Origin: Streptococcus urinalis 2285-97
GTDB lineage: Bacteria; Bacillota; Bacilli; Lactobacillales; Streptococcaceae
Direction: 5' to 3'
Length of the DNA stretch: 64,000 nt
Assembly (NCBI RefSeq): GCF_000188055.2
Contig: NZ_AEUZ02000001.1
Span: 944,001-1,008,000 of the forward strand
The notes beneath the pieces were generated by a model, which made no database searches, had not been told where the DNA came from, and saw nothing but the letters and a program-made list of their open reading frames with translations. Made by a program: the position numbers and the translations under genes. Below, piece by piece: positions 11,426 through 20,949 of the stretch (the stretch's first letter is position 1; the number at the start of each line of letters is the position of its first letter).

Positions 11426-11596
11426 GTGCAAAAAAGTCTATTTGGAGTGTTTACTGCTTGTTTAGCAGTAGTCTGTGTCTTATGTGCTATTCCAGCTTTC
11501 AAGAAAAAACGTAATGGTCTAGGTATTGTCTTTTTACTAAATGCTATAACCAATCTAGTAAATACCATTCATGCATTTTATGGCACATTATTTTAG
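11426..11596 (+). CDS. Small membrane protein between folA and clpX
   Basis: A GTG start one base after the folA stop opens a 56-residue frame (VQKSLFGVFTACLAVVC...) with two hydrophobic helices, about residues 4-24 and 32-47, joined by a basic KKKRNG loop. It resembles the small hypothetical membrane protein found at this place in other streptococci. Tight spacing suggests cotranscription with folA and clpX. No function is known to me. Confidence 0.7.
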   Translation: MQKSLFGVFTACLAVVCVLCAIPAFKKKRNGLGIVFLLNAITNLVNTIHAFYGTLF

Positions 11597-11630
11597 AAAA
11601 GTAATTGTAAAGGAAAAGAGTTAAATTTAA

Positions 11631-12857
11631 ATGGCTAATAATCGAACAAACGATACCAAAGTGTATTGCTCATTTTGTGGCAAAAGCCAAGATGAAGTAA
11701 AAAAAATCATAGCTGGCAACAATGTTTTCATTTGTAATGAATGTGTTGCTTTATCACAAGAAATTATCAAAGAAGAACTTTCTGAAGAGGTTCTTGCTGA
11801 TTTGGCTGAAGTACCAAAACCTAAAGAACTTCTTGATATCCTAAATCAATATGTAGTAGGACAAGATAAAGCTAAAAAAGCTTTATCAGTCGCTGTATAC
11901 AATCATTATAAACGGATTTCATATACGGAAAATCAAGATGAAGATGTTGATTTACAAAAATCAAATATTCTTATGATTGGGCCAACTGGTTCTGGTAAAA
12001 CATTCTTAGCACAAACTTTAGCGAAAAGTTTGAATGTTCCATTCGCAATTGCAGATGCTACATCACTCACAGAAGCAGGATATGTTGGTGAAGATGTTGA
12101 GAATATTTTATTGAAATTAATACAAGCTGCTGATTATAATGTTGAACGTGCTGAACGTGGTATTATCTATGTCGATGAGATTGATAAAATTGCTAAAAAA
12201 GGTGAAAATGTTTCTATCACACGTGACGTATCAGGAGAAGGTGTACAACAAGCATTACTTAAAATAATTGAGGGAACTGAAGCGAGCGTCCCTCCTCAAG
12301 GTGGCCGCAAACATCCCAATCAAGAAATGATTCAAATAAATACTAAAAGTATTTTATTTATTGTTGGTGGTGCTTTTGACGGTATCGAAGAAATTGTAAA
12401 ACAGCGTTTAGGTGAAAAAGTAATTGGTTTTGGTCAATCTAATCGTAAGATTGATGATGATGCTTCTTATATGCAAGAAATCACCTCTGAAGATATCCAA
12501 AAATTTGGACTTATCCCTGAATTTATCGGACGTTTACCAGTTTTAGCTGCCTTAGAAAACTTAACGACTGATGATTTGGTTAGGATTTTAACAGAACCAC
12601 GAAATGCACTTGTTAAACAATATCAAGCCTTATTATCTTATGACGGAGTTGATTTAGAATTTGATAAAGAAGCATTGGAAACTATTGCAAATAAAGCAAT
12701 TGACCGTAAAACAGGTGCGCGTGGATTACGTTCAATCATTGAAGAAACAATGTTAGATATCATGTTTGAAATTCCAAGTCAAGAAGAGATTACTAAAGTG
12801 ACAATAACAAAAGAAGCAGTTGAAGGAACAGAAAAACCTGTTCTTGAAACTGCCTAA
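11631..12857 (+). CDS. clpX: ATP-dependent Clp protease ATP-binding subunit ClpX
   Basis: This 408-residue AAA+ unfoldase feeds substrates to ClpP. It has the N-terminal C4 zinc-binding domain (Cys13, Cys16, Cys35, Cys38), Walker A GPTGSGKT, Walker [11 protein letters not shown], the IGF loop (VIGFG) that docks on ClpP, and the sensor-2 region [13 protein letters not shown]. Length is standard. The ATG is preceded by AAAGGAAAAG at about ten bases. engB follows after 11 bases. Confidence 0.96.
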   Translation: MANNRTNDTKVYCSFCGKSQDEVKKIIAGNNVFICNECVALSQEIIKEELSEEVLADLAEVPKPKELLDILNQYVVGQDKAKKALSVAVYNHYKRISYTENQDEDVDLQKSNILMIGPTGSGKTFLAQTLAKSLNVPFAIADATSLTEAGYVGEDVENILLKLIQAADYNVERAERGIIYVDEIDKIAKKGENVSITRDVSGEGVQQALLKIIEGTEASVPPQGGRKHPNQEMIQINTKSILFIVGGAFDGIEEIVKQRLGEKVIGFGQSNRKIDDDASYMQEITSEDIQKFGLIPEFIGRLPVLAALENLTTDDLVRILTEPRNALVKQYQALLSYDGVDLEFDKEALETIANKAIDRKTGARGLRSIIEETMLDIMFEIPSQEEITKVTITKEAVEGTEKPVLETA

Positions 12858-12868
12858 GGTGGTTCATA

Positions 12869-13468
12869 ATGGCAGAAGAACAGGTTTTAAATACACACAA
12901 TGCTTCTATTTTGTTGAGTGCTGCAAATAAATCGCATTATCCCCAAGATGATATTCCAGAGATTGCACTTGCCGGTCGTTCTAATGTGGGGAAATCAAGT
13001 TTTATCAATTCCTTATTAGGTCGTAAAAACTTGGCAAGAACCTCCAGTAAGCCTGGGAAAACACAATTGTTAAACTTCTTCAATATTGATGATAAACTAA
13101 GATTTGTAGATGTTCCTGGTTATGGTTATGCAAAAGTTTCTAAAAAGGAACGGGAACGATGGGGAAAGATGATTGAAGAGTATCTTGTAACGAGAGATAA
13201 TCTTAGAGCTGTAGTTAGTTTAGTTGATTTACGTCATGAGCCATCTAAAGATGATGTTCAGATGTATGAATTTTTAAAGTACTATGACATTCCAGTCATT
13301 ATCGTGGCAACAAAAGCTGACAAAATACCAAGAGGTAAGTGGAATAAACATGAATCTTTAATCAAGAAAAAATTACAATTTGATAAAACAGATCATTTTA
13401 TTCTCTTTTCATCTGTAGATAAAATTGGTATTGAGGAATCTTGGGATACTATTTTAGATCAACTATAA
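12869..13468 (+). CDS. engB: Ribosome biogenesis GTP-binding protein YsxC/EngB
   Basis: This 199-residue GTPase takes part in large-subunit ribosome assembly. GTPase motifs are in order: G1 GRSNVGKSS, the [11 protein letters not shown] switch I, G3 DVPGYGYA, and G4 TKAD. It follows clpX closely, as in other streptococci, and ends at a strong terminator shared with clpL. Confidence 0.95.
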   Translation: MAEEQVLNTHNASILLSAANKSHYPQDDIPEIALAGRSNVGKSSFINSLLGRKNLARTSSKPGKTQLLNFFNIDDKLRFVDVPGYGYAKVSKKERERWGKMIEEYLVTRDNLRAVVSLVDLRHEPSKDDVQMYEFLKYYDIPVIIVATKADKIPRGKWNKHESLIKKKLQFDKTDHFILFSSVDKIGIEESWDTILDQL

Positions 13469-13500
13469 AAAGCTATTGAAGTAATCAATAGCTTTTTTTT
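13467..13500. terminator. Bidirectional terminator between engB and clpL
   Basis: The stem AAAAGCTATTGA/TCAATAGCTTTT with a 5-base loop and T8 tract separates the convergent genes. Confidence 0.9.
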
Positions 13501-15598
13501 ATCCTTTTTCAACAATTTGTAGTTGGTTATTTTGCATGTTTGCTACTAAGTGCTTAACTTCAGGATGATCTAAATAATAATCAGTAATACGATCTCGAAT
13601 TTCTTGTTCAATAACTCTTCTAAGTGGTCTGACCCCCATAGCTTCGTCATAACCTAATTCAATGAGGTAATCTTTAACATTATCTTTAACTTCAAGTGTA
13701 ATTCCTTTTTTAGCAATGGTTTGATTAACTTCATCTAACATTAAGTTAACAATTTCTTTTAAATCTTCTTTTGTTAAATGTGTGAATTCAATAACACCAT
13801 TAAAACGATTAATAAATTCTGGTCTGAAGTATGGTGCAATACGATCCATTATTTTGAGATCTTTTTCTTCATTTCCGATAATGGCTTCATTGCCAAAACC
13901 AGCATTTGACGTGGCGATGATAACGGTATTCTTGAAATTAATAGTATTACCTTGGCCATCAGTTAGTCTACCGTCATCTAGAACTTGAAGAAGTAGTGTA
14001 ATAACTTGAGAATCTGCTTTTTCAATTTCATCAAGTAAAATGATTGAATAAGGATTACGGCGGACTTGTTCAGTTAGAGTGTTATTATTATCATCATAAC
14101 CAACATAGCCAGCAGTTGTACCAATCAATTTTGAAACGGCAGTACGATCACTATATTCAGACATGTCTAATCGTATAATAGCTTCTTTTGAGCCGAACAT
14201 GTCAACGGCAAGTTGTTTTGCTAATTCTGTTTTTCCGACTCCAGTTGGGCCAACGAATAAAAATGATCCAATAGGTCTATTTCCATCATCAAAACCTGCT
14301 CGATTTCGTCTAATAGCTCTAGAAACGGCTTCAACAGCTTCATTTTGTCCAATAACATGACCTTTTAAACGATTTCCAATTTCTTTCAATCTTTCCATGT
14401 CACTAGCACCCATATTTGAAACAGGTACTCCAGTTAAGCGTTCTACAGATTCAGCAACATCATTAATGGATGCAGTCACTTTTTGACCTTCAGTGTGATT
14501 ATCAATTTGACTTTGTAATTCTTCGATACGGCCTTTTGCACTTAATGCAGTTTCAAAGTCTTCTTCAGATACAGCTTTTTCTTGTTTTTCTTTTTGTGTT
14601 TGAATTTCAGACTCAAGGGTTCTGACATCCGTAACAGGATGTTGAGCTGCTAAATGGGCAGCAGTCATATCAATTAAATCAATAGCTTTATCAGGTAAAC
14701 TGCGTTGTGGTATATACTGTATAGAATAGTCAACAGCTGCTTTTAAAACATTATCTGGAAGAACTACGTTATGGTGTTGTTCATAGAGATTACGGATCCC
14801 CATCAAGATATGAAAGGTATCTTCTGCAGAAGGAGCATTAACTTTGACTTCGTTAAAACGACGAGCTAAAGCAGCATTTTTTAAAATTGTGTTTCGGTAT
14901 TCATCTTGGGTAGTTGCCCCAATTACAGTTAATTCACCTCTTGAAAGTGCTGGCTTAAGAATATCCGCCAATCCTTTAGAACCAGAATCACCTCCTGTTG
15001 AACCTGCTCCTAATATTTGATGAATTTCATCAAAGAATAAAATAATATTCCCAGCATCTTTAACTTCTTTAACTAAGTTTTGAATGGTTTCTTCAAAGCT
15101 ACCTCTGTATTGTGTACCTGCTTCAAGTCCAGAAATATCAATTGAAATGATTTCTTTATTTTTAATTGCAGCAGGAACATCACCACTGATAATGGCTTGT
15201 GCTAATCCTTCTACAACAGCAGTTTTACCAACACCAGCATCACCAACAAGAACAGGGTTATTCTTTGTTCTTCTTGCTAATATTTCAGCAGTGTCTTGAA
15301 TCTCTTTATTTCGGCCTATTACAGGGTCAAGTTGATTTTGTCTAGCTTGCTCTGTAAGATTTGTTCCAAGTTTTGCTAGTATTCCATCTTTTTTAAGATC
15401 TTTAGATTCTTGATGATTAGATTCTTGATTCGGTAATTGACCAGTTTTACGAAAAGAAACGAATTCTTCAGGAGTTATTTCTTTACCATTAATAAGATAA
15501 CGGCGATTTTCTGTATTATATCCTCCCATATTTCCCATTAATTGATTAAAAATATCATCCATATTTCCAAAAGGTTCTTTTCCATAGTAATTTGACAT
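13499..15598 (-). CDS. clpL: ATP-dependent Clp ATPase ClpL
   Basis: This 699-residue two-domain AAA+ chaperone is of the ClpL type found in lactobacilli and streptococci. A short Asn/Gly-rich N-terminus ([20 protein letters not shown]) replaces the usual ClpA/C N-domain. The first AAA domain has GDAGVGKTA and ILFFDEIHQ, a short coiled middle domain (about residues 330-365) follows, and the second AAA domain has GPTGVGKTE and [10 protein letters not shown]. The ClpP-binding loop found in ClpX-type partners is not evident. A CtsR box over its promoter predicts heat-shock control. Confidence 0.95.
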   Translation of the reverse strand: MSNYYGKEPFGNMDDIFNQLMGNMGGYNTENRRYLINGKEITPEEFVSFRKTGQLPNQESNHQESKDLKKDGILAKLGTNLTEQARQNQLDPVIGRNKEIQDTAEILARRTKNNPVLVGDAGVGKTAVVEGLAQAIISGDVPAAIKNKEIISIDISGLEAGTQYRGSFEETIQNLVKEVKDAGNIILFFDEIHQILGAGSTGGDSGSKGLADILKPALSRGELTVIGATTQDEYRNTILKNAALARRFNEVKVNAPSAEDTFHILMGIRNLYEQHHNVVLPDNVLKAAVDYSIQYIPQRSLPDKAIDLIDMTAAHLAAQHPVTDVRTLESEIQTQKEKQEKAVSEEDFETALSAKGRIEELQSQIDNHTEGQKVTASINDVAESVERLTGVPVSNMGASDMERLKEIGNRLKGHVIGQNEAVEAVSRAIRRNRAGFDDGNRPIGSFLFVGPTGVGKTELAKQLAVDMFGSKEAIIRLDMSEYSDRTAVSKLIGTTAGYVGYDDNNNTLTEQVRRNPYSIILLDEIEKADSQVITLLLQVLDDGRLTDGQGNTINFKNTVIIATSNAGFGNEAIIGNEEKDLKIMDRIAPYFRPEFINRFNGVIEFTHLTKEDLKEIVNLMLDEVNQTIAKKGITLEVKDNVKDYLIELGYDEAMGVRPLRRVIEQEIRDRITDYYLDHPEVKHLVANMQNNQLQIVEKG

Positions 15599-15717
15599 AT
15601 AGTTACCTCACTAATATTATTATATTTAGTGAAAGTTTTAAGAGTTTTGTGTTTTTTCAGTTATAAAGAGAGGTCTTTACGGTGAAAGTCATCTAAACTC
15701 AATTAACTTTCTAATAT

Positions 15718-15746
15718 CATAATACTATAATGATCAAAGAAAGTCA
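15718..15746 (-). promoter_or_regulatory. clpL promoter
   Basis: On the minus strand TTGACT (15746-15741) and TATTAT (15723-15718) are spaced by 17 bases. The CtsR box overlaps the -35 hexamer and the spacer, and a leader of roughly 110 bases would precede the clpL ATG. Confidence 0.75.
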
Positions 15747-15748
15747 AA
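15732..15748 (+). promoter_or_regulatory. CtsR operator upstream of clpL
   Basis: GATCAAAGAAAGTCAAA is a heptad pair separated by three bases, one mismatch from the CtsR consensus (RGTCAAA-NAN-RGTCAAA). CtsR is the class III heat-shock repressor of clp genes in Gram-positive bacteria. Its position over the clpL -35 region fits repression. Confidence 0.78.
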
Positions 15749-15785
15749 TAATAATTTTGATATTTAAAAATAGTATAAAAAGTAT

Positions 15786-15814
15786 TTGACTTTGATAGAT
15801 TTCTAAGTTATAAT
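15786..15814 (+). promoter_or_regulatory. rplJ-rplL promoter
   Basis: TTGACT at 15786-15791 and a perfect TATAAT at 15809-15814 are separated by 17 bases, giving a start near 15821 and a leader of about 165 bases. Confidence 0.8.
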
Positions 15815-15829
15815 AATTAAGGTTTTTAA

Positions 15830-15985
15830 TAAAACTGACCTAAGACAGTAGGGGAGCAGTGCTCATAATATTCCTACCGAGGCACAAAACGTAATTATTC
15901 GAAATAACGTATTTGTACTTTCGTGTCTAGGTTTAGGTACGATTTTTTTGTACCTAGACAAAAAATAATAACGGAGGTAAATCTA
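15830..15985 (+). promoter_or_regulatory. Ribosomal protein L10 leader
   Basis: The long structured leader before rplJ fits the L10 leader class, in which the L10/L12 complex binds its own mRNA. It includes GACAGTAGGGGAGCAGTGCTC...CCTACC, which can pair (AGTAGG with CCTAC), and a strong terminal hairpin at 15924-15960 (TGTCTAGGT.../GTACCTAGACA) followed by A-rich sequence. Assigned from position and pairing, not from a covariance search. Confidence 0.65.
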
Positions 15986-15986
15986 A

Positions 15987-16487
15987 ATGAGTGAAGCAAT
16001 TATTGCTAAAAAAGCTGAACAAGTTGATTTAGTTGCTGAAAAAATGAAATCAGCAGCATCAATCGTTGTTGTTGATTCACGTGGACTTACAGTTGAGCAA
16101 GATACTAACTTACGTCGTTCACTTCGTGAAAGTGATGTTGAGTTTAAAGTTATCAAAAACTCAATTTTGACACGTGCAGCTGAAAAAGCAGGTCTTGAAG
16201 ACTTAAAAGAACTTTTTGTTGGACCATCTGCAGTTGCATTTTCAAATGAAGATGTTATTGCACCAGCAAAAGTGATTAGCGAATTCGCTAAAGATGCGGA
16301 AGCTCTTGAAATTAAAGGTGGTTCAGTAGATGGTAAATTCACTTCAGTTGAAGAAATTAACGCTCTTGCAAAACTACCAAACAAAGAAGGTATGCTTTCT
16401 ATGCTTCTTTCTGTACTTCAAGCGCCAGTTCGCAACGTTGCATATGCTGTCAAAGCTGTTGCAGAAAAAGACGAAGAAGTGGCTTAG
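15987..16487 (+). CDS. rplJ: 50S ribosomal protein L10
   Basis: This 166-residue protein ([20 protein letters not shown]) forms the base of the ribosomal stalk and binds L12 dimers through its C-terminal helix. [16 protein letters not shown] and the [17 protein letters not shown] segment are typical. GGAGG precedes the ATG by eight bases. rplL follows, and codon usage is that of a highly expressed gene. Confidence 0.96.
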   Translation: MSEAIIAKKAEQVDLVAEKMKSAASIVVVDSRGLTVEQDTNLRRSLRESDVEFKVIKNSILTRAAEKAGLEDLKELFVGPSAVAFSNEDVIAPAKVISEFAKDAEALEIKGGSVDGKFTSVEEINALAKLPNKEGMLSMLLSVLQAPVRNVAYAVKAVAEKDEEVA

Positions 16488-16551
16488 GCCATCTTCACGT
16501 AGCTTAGGCTACATACTATTATATTAATATTTATTTTTGGAGGAAATAACA

Positions 16552-16920
16552 ATGGCATTAAACATTGAAAACATTATTGCTGAAATTAAAGAAGCTACAA
16601 TCCTTGAGCTTAACGATCTTGTAAAAGCTATCGAAGAAGAATTTGGTGTAACTGCAGCTGCTCCTGTAGCTGCTGCTGGTGCTGCTGGTGGTGAAGCTGC
16701 AGCTGCTAAAGATTCATTCGACGTTGAATTAACTGCTGCTGGCGACAAAAAAGTTGGCGTTATCAAAGTTGTTCGTGAAATCACAGGCGAAGGTCTTAAA
16801 GAAGCTAAAGGTATCGTTGATAATGCACCATCAATCATCAAAGAAGGTGCTTCAGAAGCAGAAGCTAACGAAATCAAAGAAAAACTTGAAGCTGCTGGTG
16901 CTTCAGTTACTCTTAAATAA
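16552..16920 (+). CDS. rplL: 50S ribosomal protein L7/L12
   Basis: This 122-residue stalk protein recruits translation factors. The N-terminal dimerisation helix ([15 protein letters not shown]), the Ala/Gly hinge (about 36-51) and the globular C-terminal domain ([21 protein letters not shown]) are complete. I chose the ATG at 16552, five codons inside the longest frame, because GGAGG lies eight bases upstream of it. Confidence 0.96.
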   Translation: MALNIENIIAEIKEATILELNDLVKAIEEEFGVTAAAPVAAAGAAGGEAAAAKDSFDVELTAAGDKKVGVIKVVREITGEGLKEAKGIVDNAPSIIKEGASEAEANEIKEKLEAAGASVTLK

Positions 16921-17017
16921 GAAGCGTATAGCTATTTGAGAGCGGAATTCCGATTTACCAGTCTTTTATTGTGATTAGCGATTTGAAGAAACTGATAAAT
17001 TGATTTGGTTTCCTTCC

Positions 17018-17054
17018 AAAATCCTACCAAAAAAATATTCGGCAGGATTTTTAT
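17018..17054 (+). terminator. Terminator after rplL
   Basis: The stem AAATCCTACC/GGCAGGATTT, with a mismatch and a loop of about 12 bases, runs into TTTTATT. Confidence 0.75.
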
Positions 17055-17126
17055 TAAAAAAAAGATTAACAAAATAGAATTCTAATTGAGCCCTACTTTT
17101 GTGTAGGTAATATTATTATTTTTAGC

Positions 17127-17165
17127 AAGCGAGAGCATTTTAAATGTGTTCTCGCTTTTTTTATT
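17127..17165 (+). terminator. Second terminator in the rplL-epimerase gap
   Basis: The stem GCGAGAGCA/TGTTCTCGC is followed by TTTTTTTATTT. With no gene between it and the terminator at 17018-17054, it is either a back-up terminator or the end of a short transcript; the small hairpin CCTACTTTTGTGTAGG lies between the two. Confidence 0.75.
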
Positions 17166-17313
17166 TCGAGAAAATTACATTCCATTTTGAAAGAGTTGTC
17201 AATTCATCAATTAATAAATCAAATTCTCTAGCAAAATTTAATTACAAATACTTCAATTAACTAAAATTGAAATTTCTTAGATTGATAAGTGAATAAAGTA
17301 ATTTTGAATATTA

Positions 17314-17322
17314 TGGTATAAT
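17314..17322 (+). promoter_or_regulatory. Extended -10 promoter of the RmlC-like gene
   Basis: TGGTATAAT is an extended -10 element 18 bases before the ATG at 17341; no good -35 box is seen. Transcription would start almost at the ribosome site AAGGAGG. Confidence 0.6.
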
Positions 17323-17340
17323 CTGATAAGGAGGTGCTTT

Positions 17341-17898
17341 ATGATTTATAATAAAAATGATATGACAACTTCGGCTTCTGAAATTGAAGGACTCTATATT
17401 ATCCATCTAAAGTTAGTGACAGACGAGAGAGGAACAGTACGTGAATTATTCCGTTTTAGTGCTTATTCTGAGATTTTGCCACCTACAACTTGGTCTCAGG
17501 TCAATTTAACTCTAACAAAAATAGGTGCTGTTAGGGGATTGCATGCTGAGTCAATGTCTAAATTGCTAACTGTAGCTAAAGGAACTGCTTTTGGCGTCTA
17601 TGTCGATATCAGAAAAAATAGCGCTAGTTTTGGTAAAGTTGTAACCGTTGATTTATATCCAGGAGTTCAAGTTTTTGTTCCTAACGGTGTTTGTAACGGC
17701 TTTCAAGCTCTAGAAGACGATACAGAATATCTTTACTTTTTTGATAATGAATGGATCCCTGGTATGTCAGGACAAGCACTTTCACCTTTAGCTTCTGATT
17801 TGAAAATTGAATGGCCAATACCTATTAATCCAAATAATCTTGAACAAATATCGGAGAAGGATTTAAAGGCTCCAAACTTACATGATATTATTGACTAA
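17341..17898 (+). CDS. dTDP-4-dehydrorhamnose 3,5-epimerase-like cupin protein
   Basis: This 185-residue protein has the RmlC/RfbC fold pattern: DERGTVRELFRFS near the N-terminus, the substrate-binding WSQVNLTLTKIGAVRGLHAE (the family motif is usually QxNxSxS..GVxRGxHxQ) and VPNGVCNGFQALEDDTEYLY. RmlC epimerises a nucleotide sugar during dTDP-rhamnose synthesis, but no rmlA, rmlB or rmlD is nearby and the motif departs from the canonical Arg-Gly-Leu-His-Phe-Gln form, so the substrate is unknown. Strong ribosome site AAGGAGG. Confidence 0.75.
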   Translation: MIYNKNDMTTSASEIEGLYIIHLKLVTDERGTVRELFRFSAYSEILPPTTWSQVNLTLTKIGAVRGLHAESMSKLLTVAKGTAFGVYVDIRKNSASFGKVVTVDLYPGVQVFVPNGVCNGFQALEDDTEYLYFFDNEWIPGMSGQALSPLASDLKIEWPIPINPNNLEQISEKDLKAPNLHDIID

Positions 17899-18061
17899 AA
17901 TAATTAATCTACTTAAAATATTATAGACTTTGTTTTATTTGTTTTATCATTTATTTTAGGAGTTTATTTTCTTAACACTTAATTATAAAAATCTTTTGAT
18001 TATTATTTAAACAATACTCAGTTATTGTATAGTTTTTTCAAATCTATGCTTTAATAAGAGT

Positions 18062-18092
18062 CCAAGAAATTCTTGGCTTTTTATTTTTTTCC
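18062..18092 (+). terminator. Terminator downstream of the RmlC-like gene
   Basis: The palindrome CCAAGAAATTCTTGG is followed by CTTTTTATTTTTTT. It is the first terminator after the epimerase gene. Confidence 0.75.
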
Positions 18093-18109
18093 AAGAAAAA
18101 AGTAAAAAA

Positions 18110-18310
18110 TGTTTATTAAAATGATTTAAGAATATTAAAAAAATATCCCCTAACTTAATGGCTAGAAGTAATGAAAAAATCAAACAAATTGAGTGATTGT
18201 TGTTATTTCTATTGTGAAATAACTTATTCTCGTAGTAGATGAAAGTAGGGATGGTTCATTTGAATCTTTCCTAAAAACACCCCCATAAATTGTGAGGGTG
18301 TTTTATTTTA
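18110..18310 (+). ncRNA. Candidate small RNA (terminator-ended, no open frame)
   Basis: Between the terminator at 18062 and the hairpin at 18274-18308 (AACACCC...GGGTGTT plus TTTATTTT) there is no gene, yet the second terminator needs a transcript. TTTAAG-AATAT-TAAAAA near 18125 is a partial resemblance to a CiaR site, and the TCTTTCC stretch at 18265-18271 could pair with ribosome sites. The 5' end is undefined and this is a weak call. Confidence 0.25.
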
Positions 18311-18462
18311 ATTTAAAATAGGAATTATAAAGATATGATTTATCAAACTTCTAACCATTAAGGATTAATCGTAGACTTTTTATGACAAATAGTTGAATTA
18401 TTAAAAAAATAGTTATACTTTTTATAAAGATGTACTGAAAAAGTTAAAGGTCGTATGTTAAG

Positions 18463-18507
18463 AACCATAATTTATTAGAAAGAATACTTATCTAATAAAT
18501 TATGGTT
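18463..18507 (+). repeat. 17-bp perfect inverted repeat upstream of the 106-residue protein gene
   Basis: AACCATAATTTATTAGA and its exact complement flank an 11-base spacer and end only a few bases before the ribosome site (AAGGAG at 18510-18515). It can form a strong hairpin in DNA or RNA. Lacking a T tract, it looks more like an operator or a leader structure than a terminator. Confidence 0.85.
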
Positions 18508-18524
18508 TAGTCAAGGAGTGAGTT

Positions 18525-18845
18525 ATGAAAGCATTTTATAAAGGTAACATGGTAGAAGTTTGGGAAATTGGAAAAGAGACACCTCAGCCTAATTGGGTTC
18601 AAGAGGCCTTTCGGAAAAATTATATTGTCTGGTTAGATAATCATGTTCGAATCTTAATGACAGCACTCAATCCATCTGTAACAAGAAACATTAAAAACGA
18701 TGCAACGGGAACTGCAGGAGGTGGCTTTGCAGGCTATGGAATGTATGTTTTGGGTTTTCCTGGAGATTACTTAGATGTGACGAACCATTGTGTTATTTCA
18801 AAGAAACATTTTTTAAAGGAATATAGCCTTTTAGAAGACGATTGA
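18525..18845 (+). CDS. Hypothetical protein, 106 residues
   Basis: I do not recognise a family. The protein is acidic to neutral, lacks a signal peptide or membrane helix, and has a Gly-rich centre (DATGTAGGGFAGYGMYVLGF) followed by PGDYLDVTNHCVISKKHF. AAGGAG lies eight bases upstream of the ATG and a terminator follows at 18908, so it is probably a monocistronic real gene. The region around it contains remnants and lacks conserved neighbours, which suggests accessory DNA. Confidence 0.6.
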   Translation: MKAFYKGNMVEVWEIGKETPQPNWVQEAFRKNYIVWLDNHVRILMTALNPSVTRNIKNDATGTAGGGFAGYGMYVLGFPGDYLDVTNHCVISKKHFLKEYSLLEDD

Positions 18846-18907
18846 AAAAGTAATCATTTTAAAATAACCCAAATCGTATTTTATTGTCACTAATTAGGCT
18901 ATTGATA

Positions 18908-18932
18908 GGACACCATTAGGGTGTCTTTTTTT
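18908..18932 (+). terminator. Terminator after the 106-residue protein gene
   Basis: The stem GACACC/GGGTGTC with an ATTA loop is followed by T7. Confidence 0.85.
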
Positions 18933-18975
18933 GATGTGTCTTTATTTTATAGAAAGTAAACGATATTTTATTGGT

Positions 18976-19086
18976 TTATGATTTGTAGCCTTGTTTGCCT
19001 CTCAGTTCATATATTTGACTTTGAATATGTAAAGGGTCATAATTTTTACCAGAGACATTGTAATTTTTGCAAATATCAAAGTAAGA
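18976..19086 (-). pseudogene. Remnant of an unidentified coding sequence
   Basis: A 36-codon open stretch on the minus strand (SYFDICKNYNVSGKNYDPL, then QSQIYELRGKQGYKS and TAA) reads like the C-terminal end of a real protein but has no start codon and is closed upstream by TAA. Codon composition looks coding. The parent family is not identified. It is probably a truncated gene tail left by deletion. Confidence 0.4.
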
Positions 19087-19152
19087 TTATAATCAACTAA
19101 AATTAGCATAAAACTTTAGATCTTATTTTGAATTGCTTGAAAGGAAATAGAT

Positions 19153-19938
<786 letters not shown>

Positions 19939-19950
19939 GAGTAAAAGATT

Positions 19951-20811
19951 TTGAGTATATTATTAGCATTATTGCCTGCTATTGGTTTGGGTGTCTTACC
20001 ATTATTATTAGGTAAAATTGGTGGCAAGCCCATAAATAACATTCTAGGATTTGGGTTTGGTTCATTAATTATAGGATTAATTGTTCAATTATTTTTGGCG
20101 CACGATTTTACGACTGGACTTTCATTTTGGTTGCCCTTCCTTTCAGGTGTTGCCTGGATAGTTGGTCAAGGTGGACAGGTCACTTCATTTGAAGTTATGG
20201 GCGTTTCAAGAACTATGCCAATCTCAACTGGTCTACAATTAATAGGGACTTCGGTTCTAGGTGTACTCTTTTTCGGAGAATGGAGTGGCCTCTCATCAAA
20301 ACTATTTGGTTTTTTAGCTATTGCAATTTTAATTTTAGGGGCTTATTTAACAACTGTTAATCCTGAACAAAAAGAAGATCATTCTTCGTCAAATCTTGTA
20401 AGTGGTGTCAGAATATTACTCTTAACAAGTTTTGGTTACTGGATTTTTAGTGTTGTTCCAAATATGGTTAATGCTTCTGCAATAAGCATTTTCTTTCCAC
20501 AAATGTTGGGGATTTTTACGGGTGCAATAGTTTATGCTTTTGTAAAAGATAAAGTATCCTTCAAATCACGTGAGAGTTGGTTAGATGGTTTTGTTGGCCT
20601 TGTCTTTTCATTATCATCACTTGTTTATATTTTTTCTGCCCAATCAAATGGGAGTACACTAGCTTTTATTCTATCACAGTTAAATGTTGTTATTTCGACA
20701 TTAGGAGCGATCTTTATTATGAAAGAAGCTAAGAGTTCTAAACAACGTCGATTAACCTATATTGGCTTAGCATTAATTGTATTAGCTAGCGTTGTTACGG
20801 TCTTCTTATAA
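19951..20811 (+). CDS. glcU: GRP-family glucose uptake protein
   Basis: This 286-residue protein has ten predicted membrane segments and matches the GRP (GlcU/RbsU) sugar transporter family: LLALLPAIGLGVLPLLLGKI, GQGGQVTSFEVMGVSRTMPI and the SGVRILLLTSFGYW segment. GlcU imports glucose by proton symport in bacilli. The TTG start at 19951 is nine bases after GGAG and 12 bases after the broken glucose dehydrogenase, so the two form an operon as in Bacillus. This gene is intact. A terminator follows. Confidence 0.85.
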   Translation: MSILLALLPAIGLGVLPLLLGKIGGKPINNILGFGFGSLIIGLIVQLFLAHDFTTGLSFWLPFLSGVAWIVGQGGQVTSFEVMGVSRTMPISTGLQLIGTSVLGVLFFGEWSGLSSKLFGFLAIAILILGAYLTTVNPEQKEDHSSSNLVSGVRILLLTSFGYWIFSVVPNMVNASAISIFFPQMLGIFTGAIVYAFVKDKVSFKSRESWLDGFVGLVFSLSSLVYIFSAQSNGSTLAFILSQLNVVISTLGAIFIMKEAKSSKQRRLTYIGLALIVLASVVTVFL

Positions 20812-20815
20812 GCAT

Positions 20816-20846
20816 AAAAATAGCTGGAATTTTCCAGCTATTTTTA
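20816..20846 (+). terminator. Terminator after glcU
   Basis: The stem AAAATAGCTGGAA/TTCCAGCTATTTTT is perfect and ends in a T tract. Confidence 0.92.
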
Positions 20847-20949
20847 AATTCTTGATTTATAAATCAATGTTAGACAGCATAAAGTTATGCCTACAGAAAT
20901 TTTCCAATTCATGATACAATGAGTGTAACATCTTAGAAGGGAGTAAAGT

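Larger units (their letters stand above)
17899..18462. other. Gene-free AT-rich stretch with two terminators
   Basis: No credible coding frame is visible. It holds a terminator-like palindrome at 18062-18092 and a hairpin with T tract at 18274-18308. The 18110-18310 part could encode a small RNA ending at the second hairpin; nothing else is recognised. Confidence 0.5.

Noticed and set aside
13782..15299. Open frames on the plus strand inside clpL
   Set aside because: They lie wholly within a well-supported gene on the other strand, lack ribosome sites and resemble no protein.
15983..16939. Antisense and alternate-frame open frames over rplJ and rplL
   Set aside because: They are by-products of the biased codon usage of the two ribosomal protein genes.
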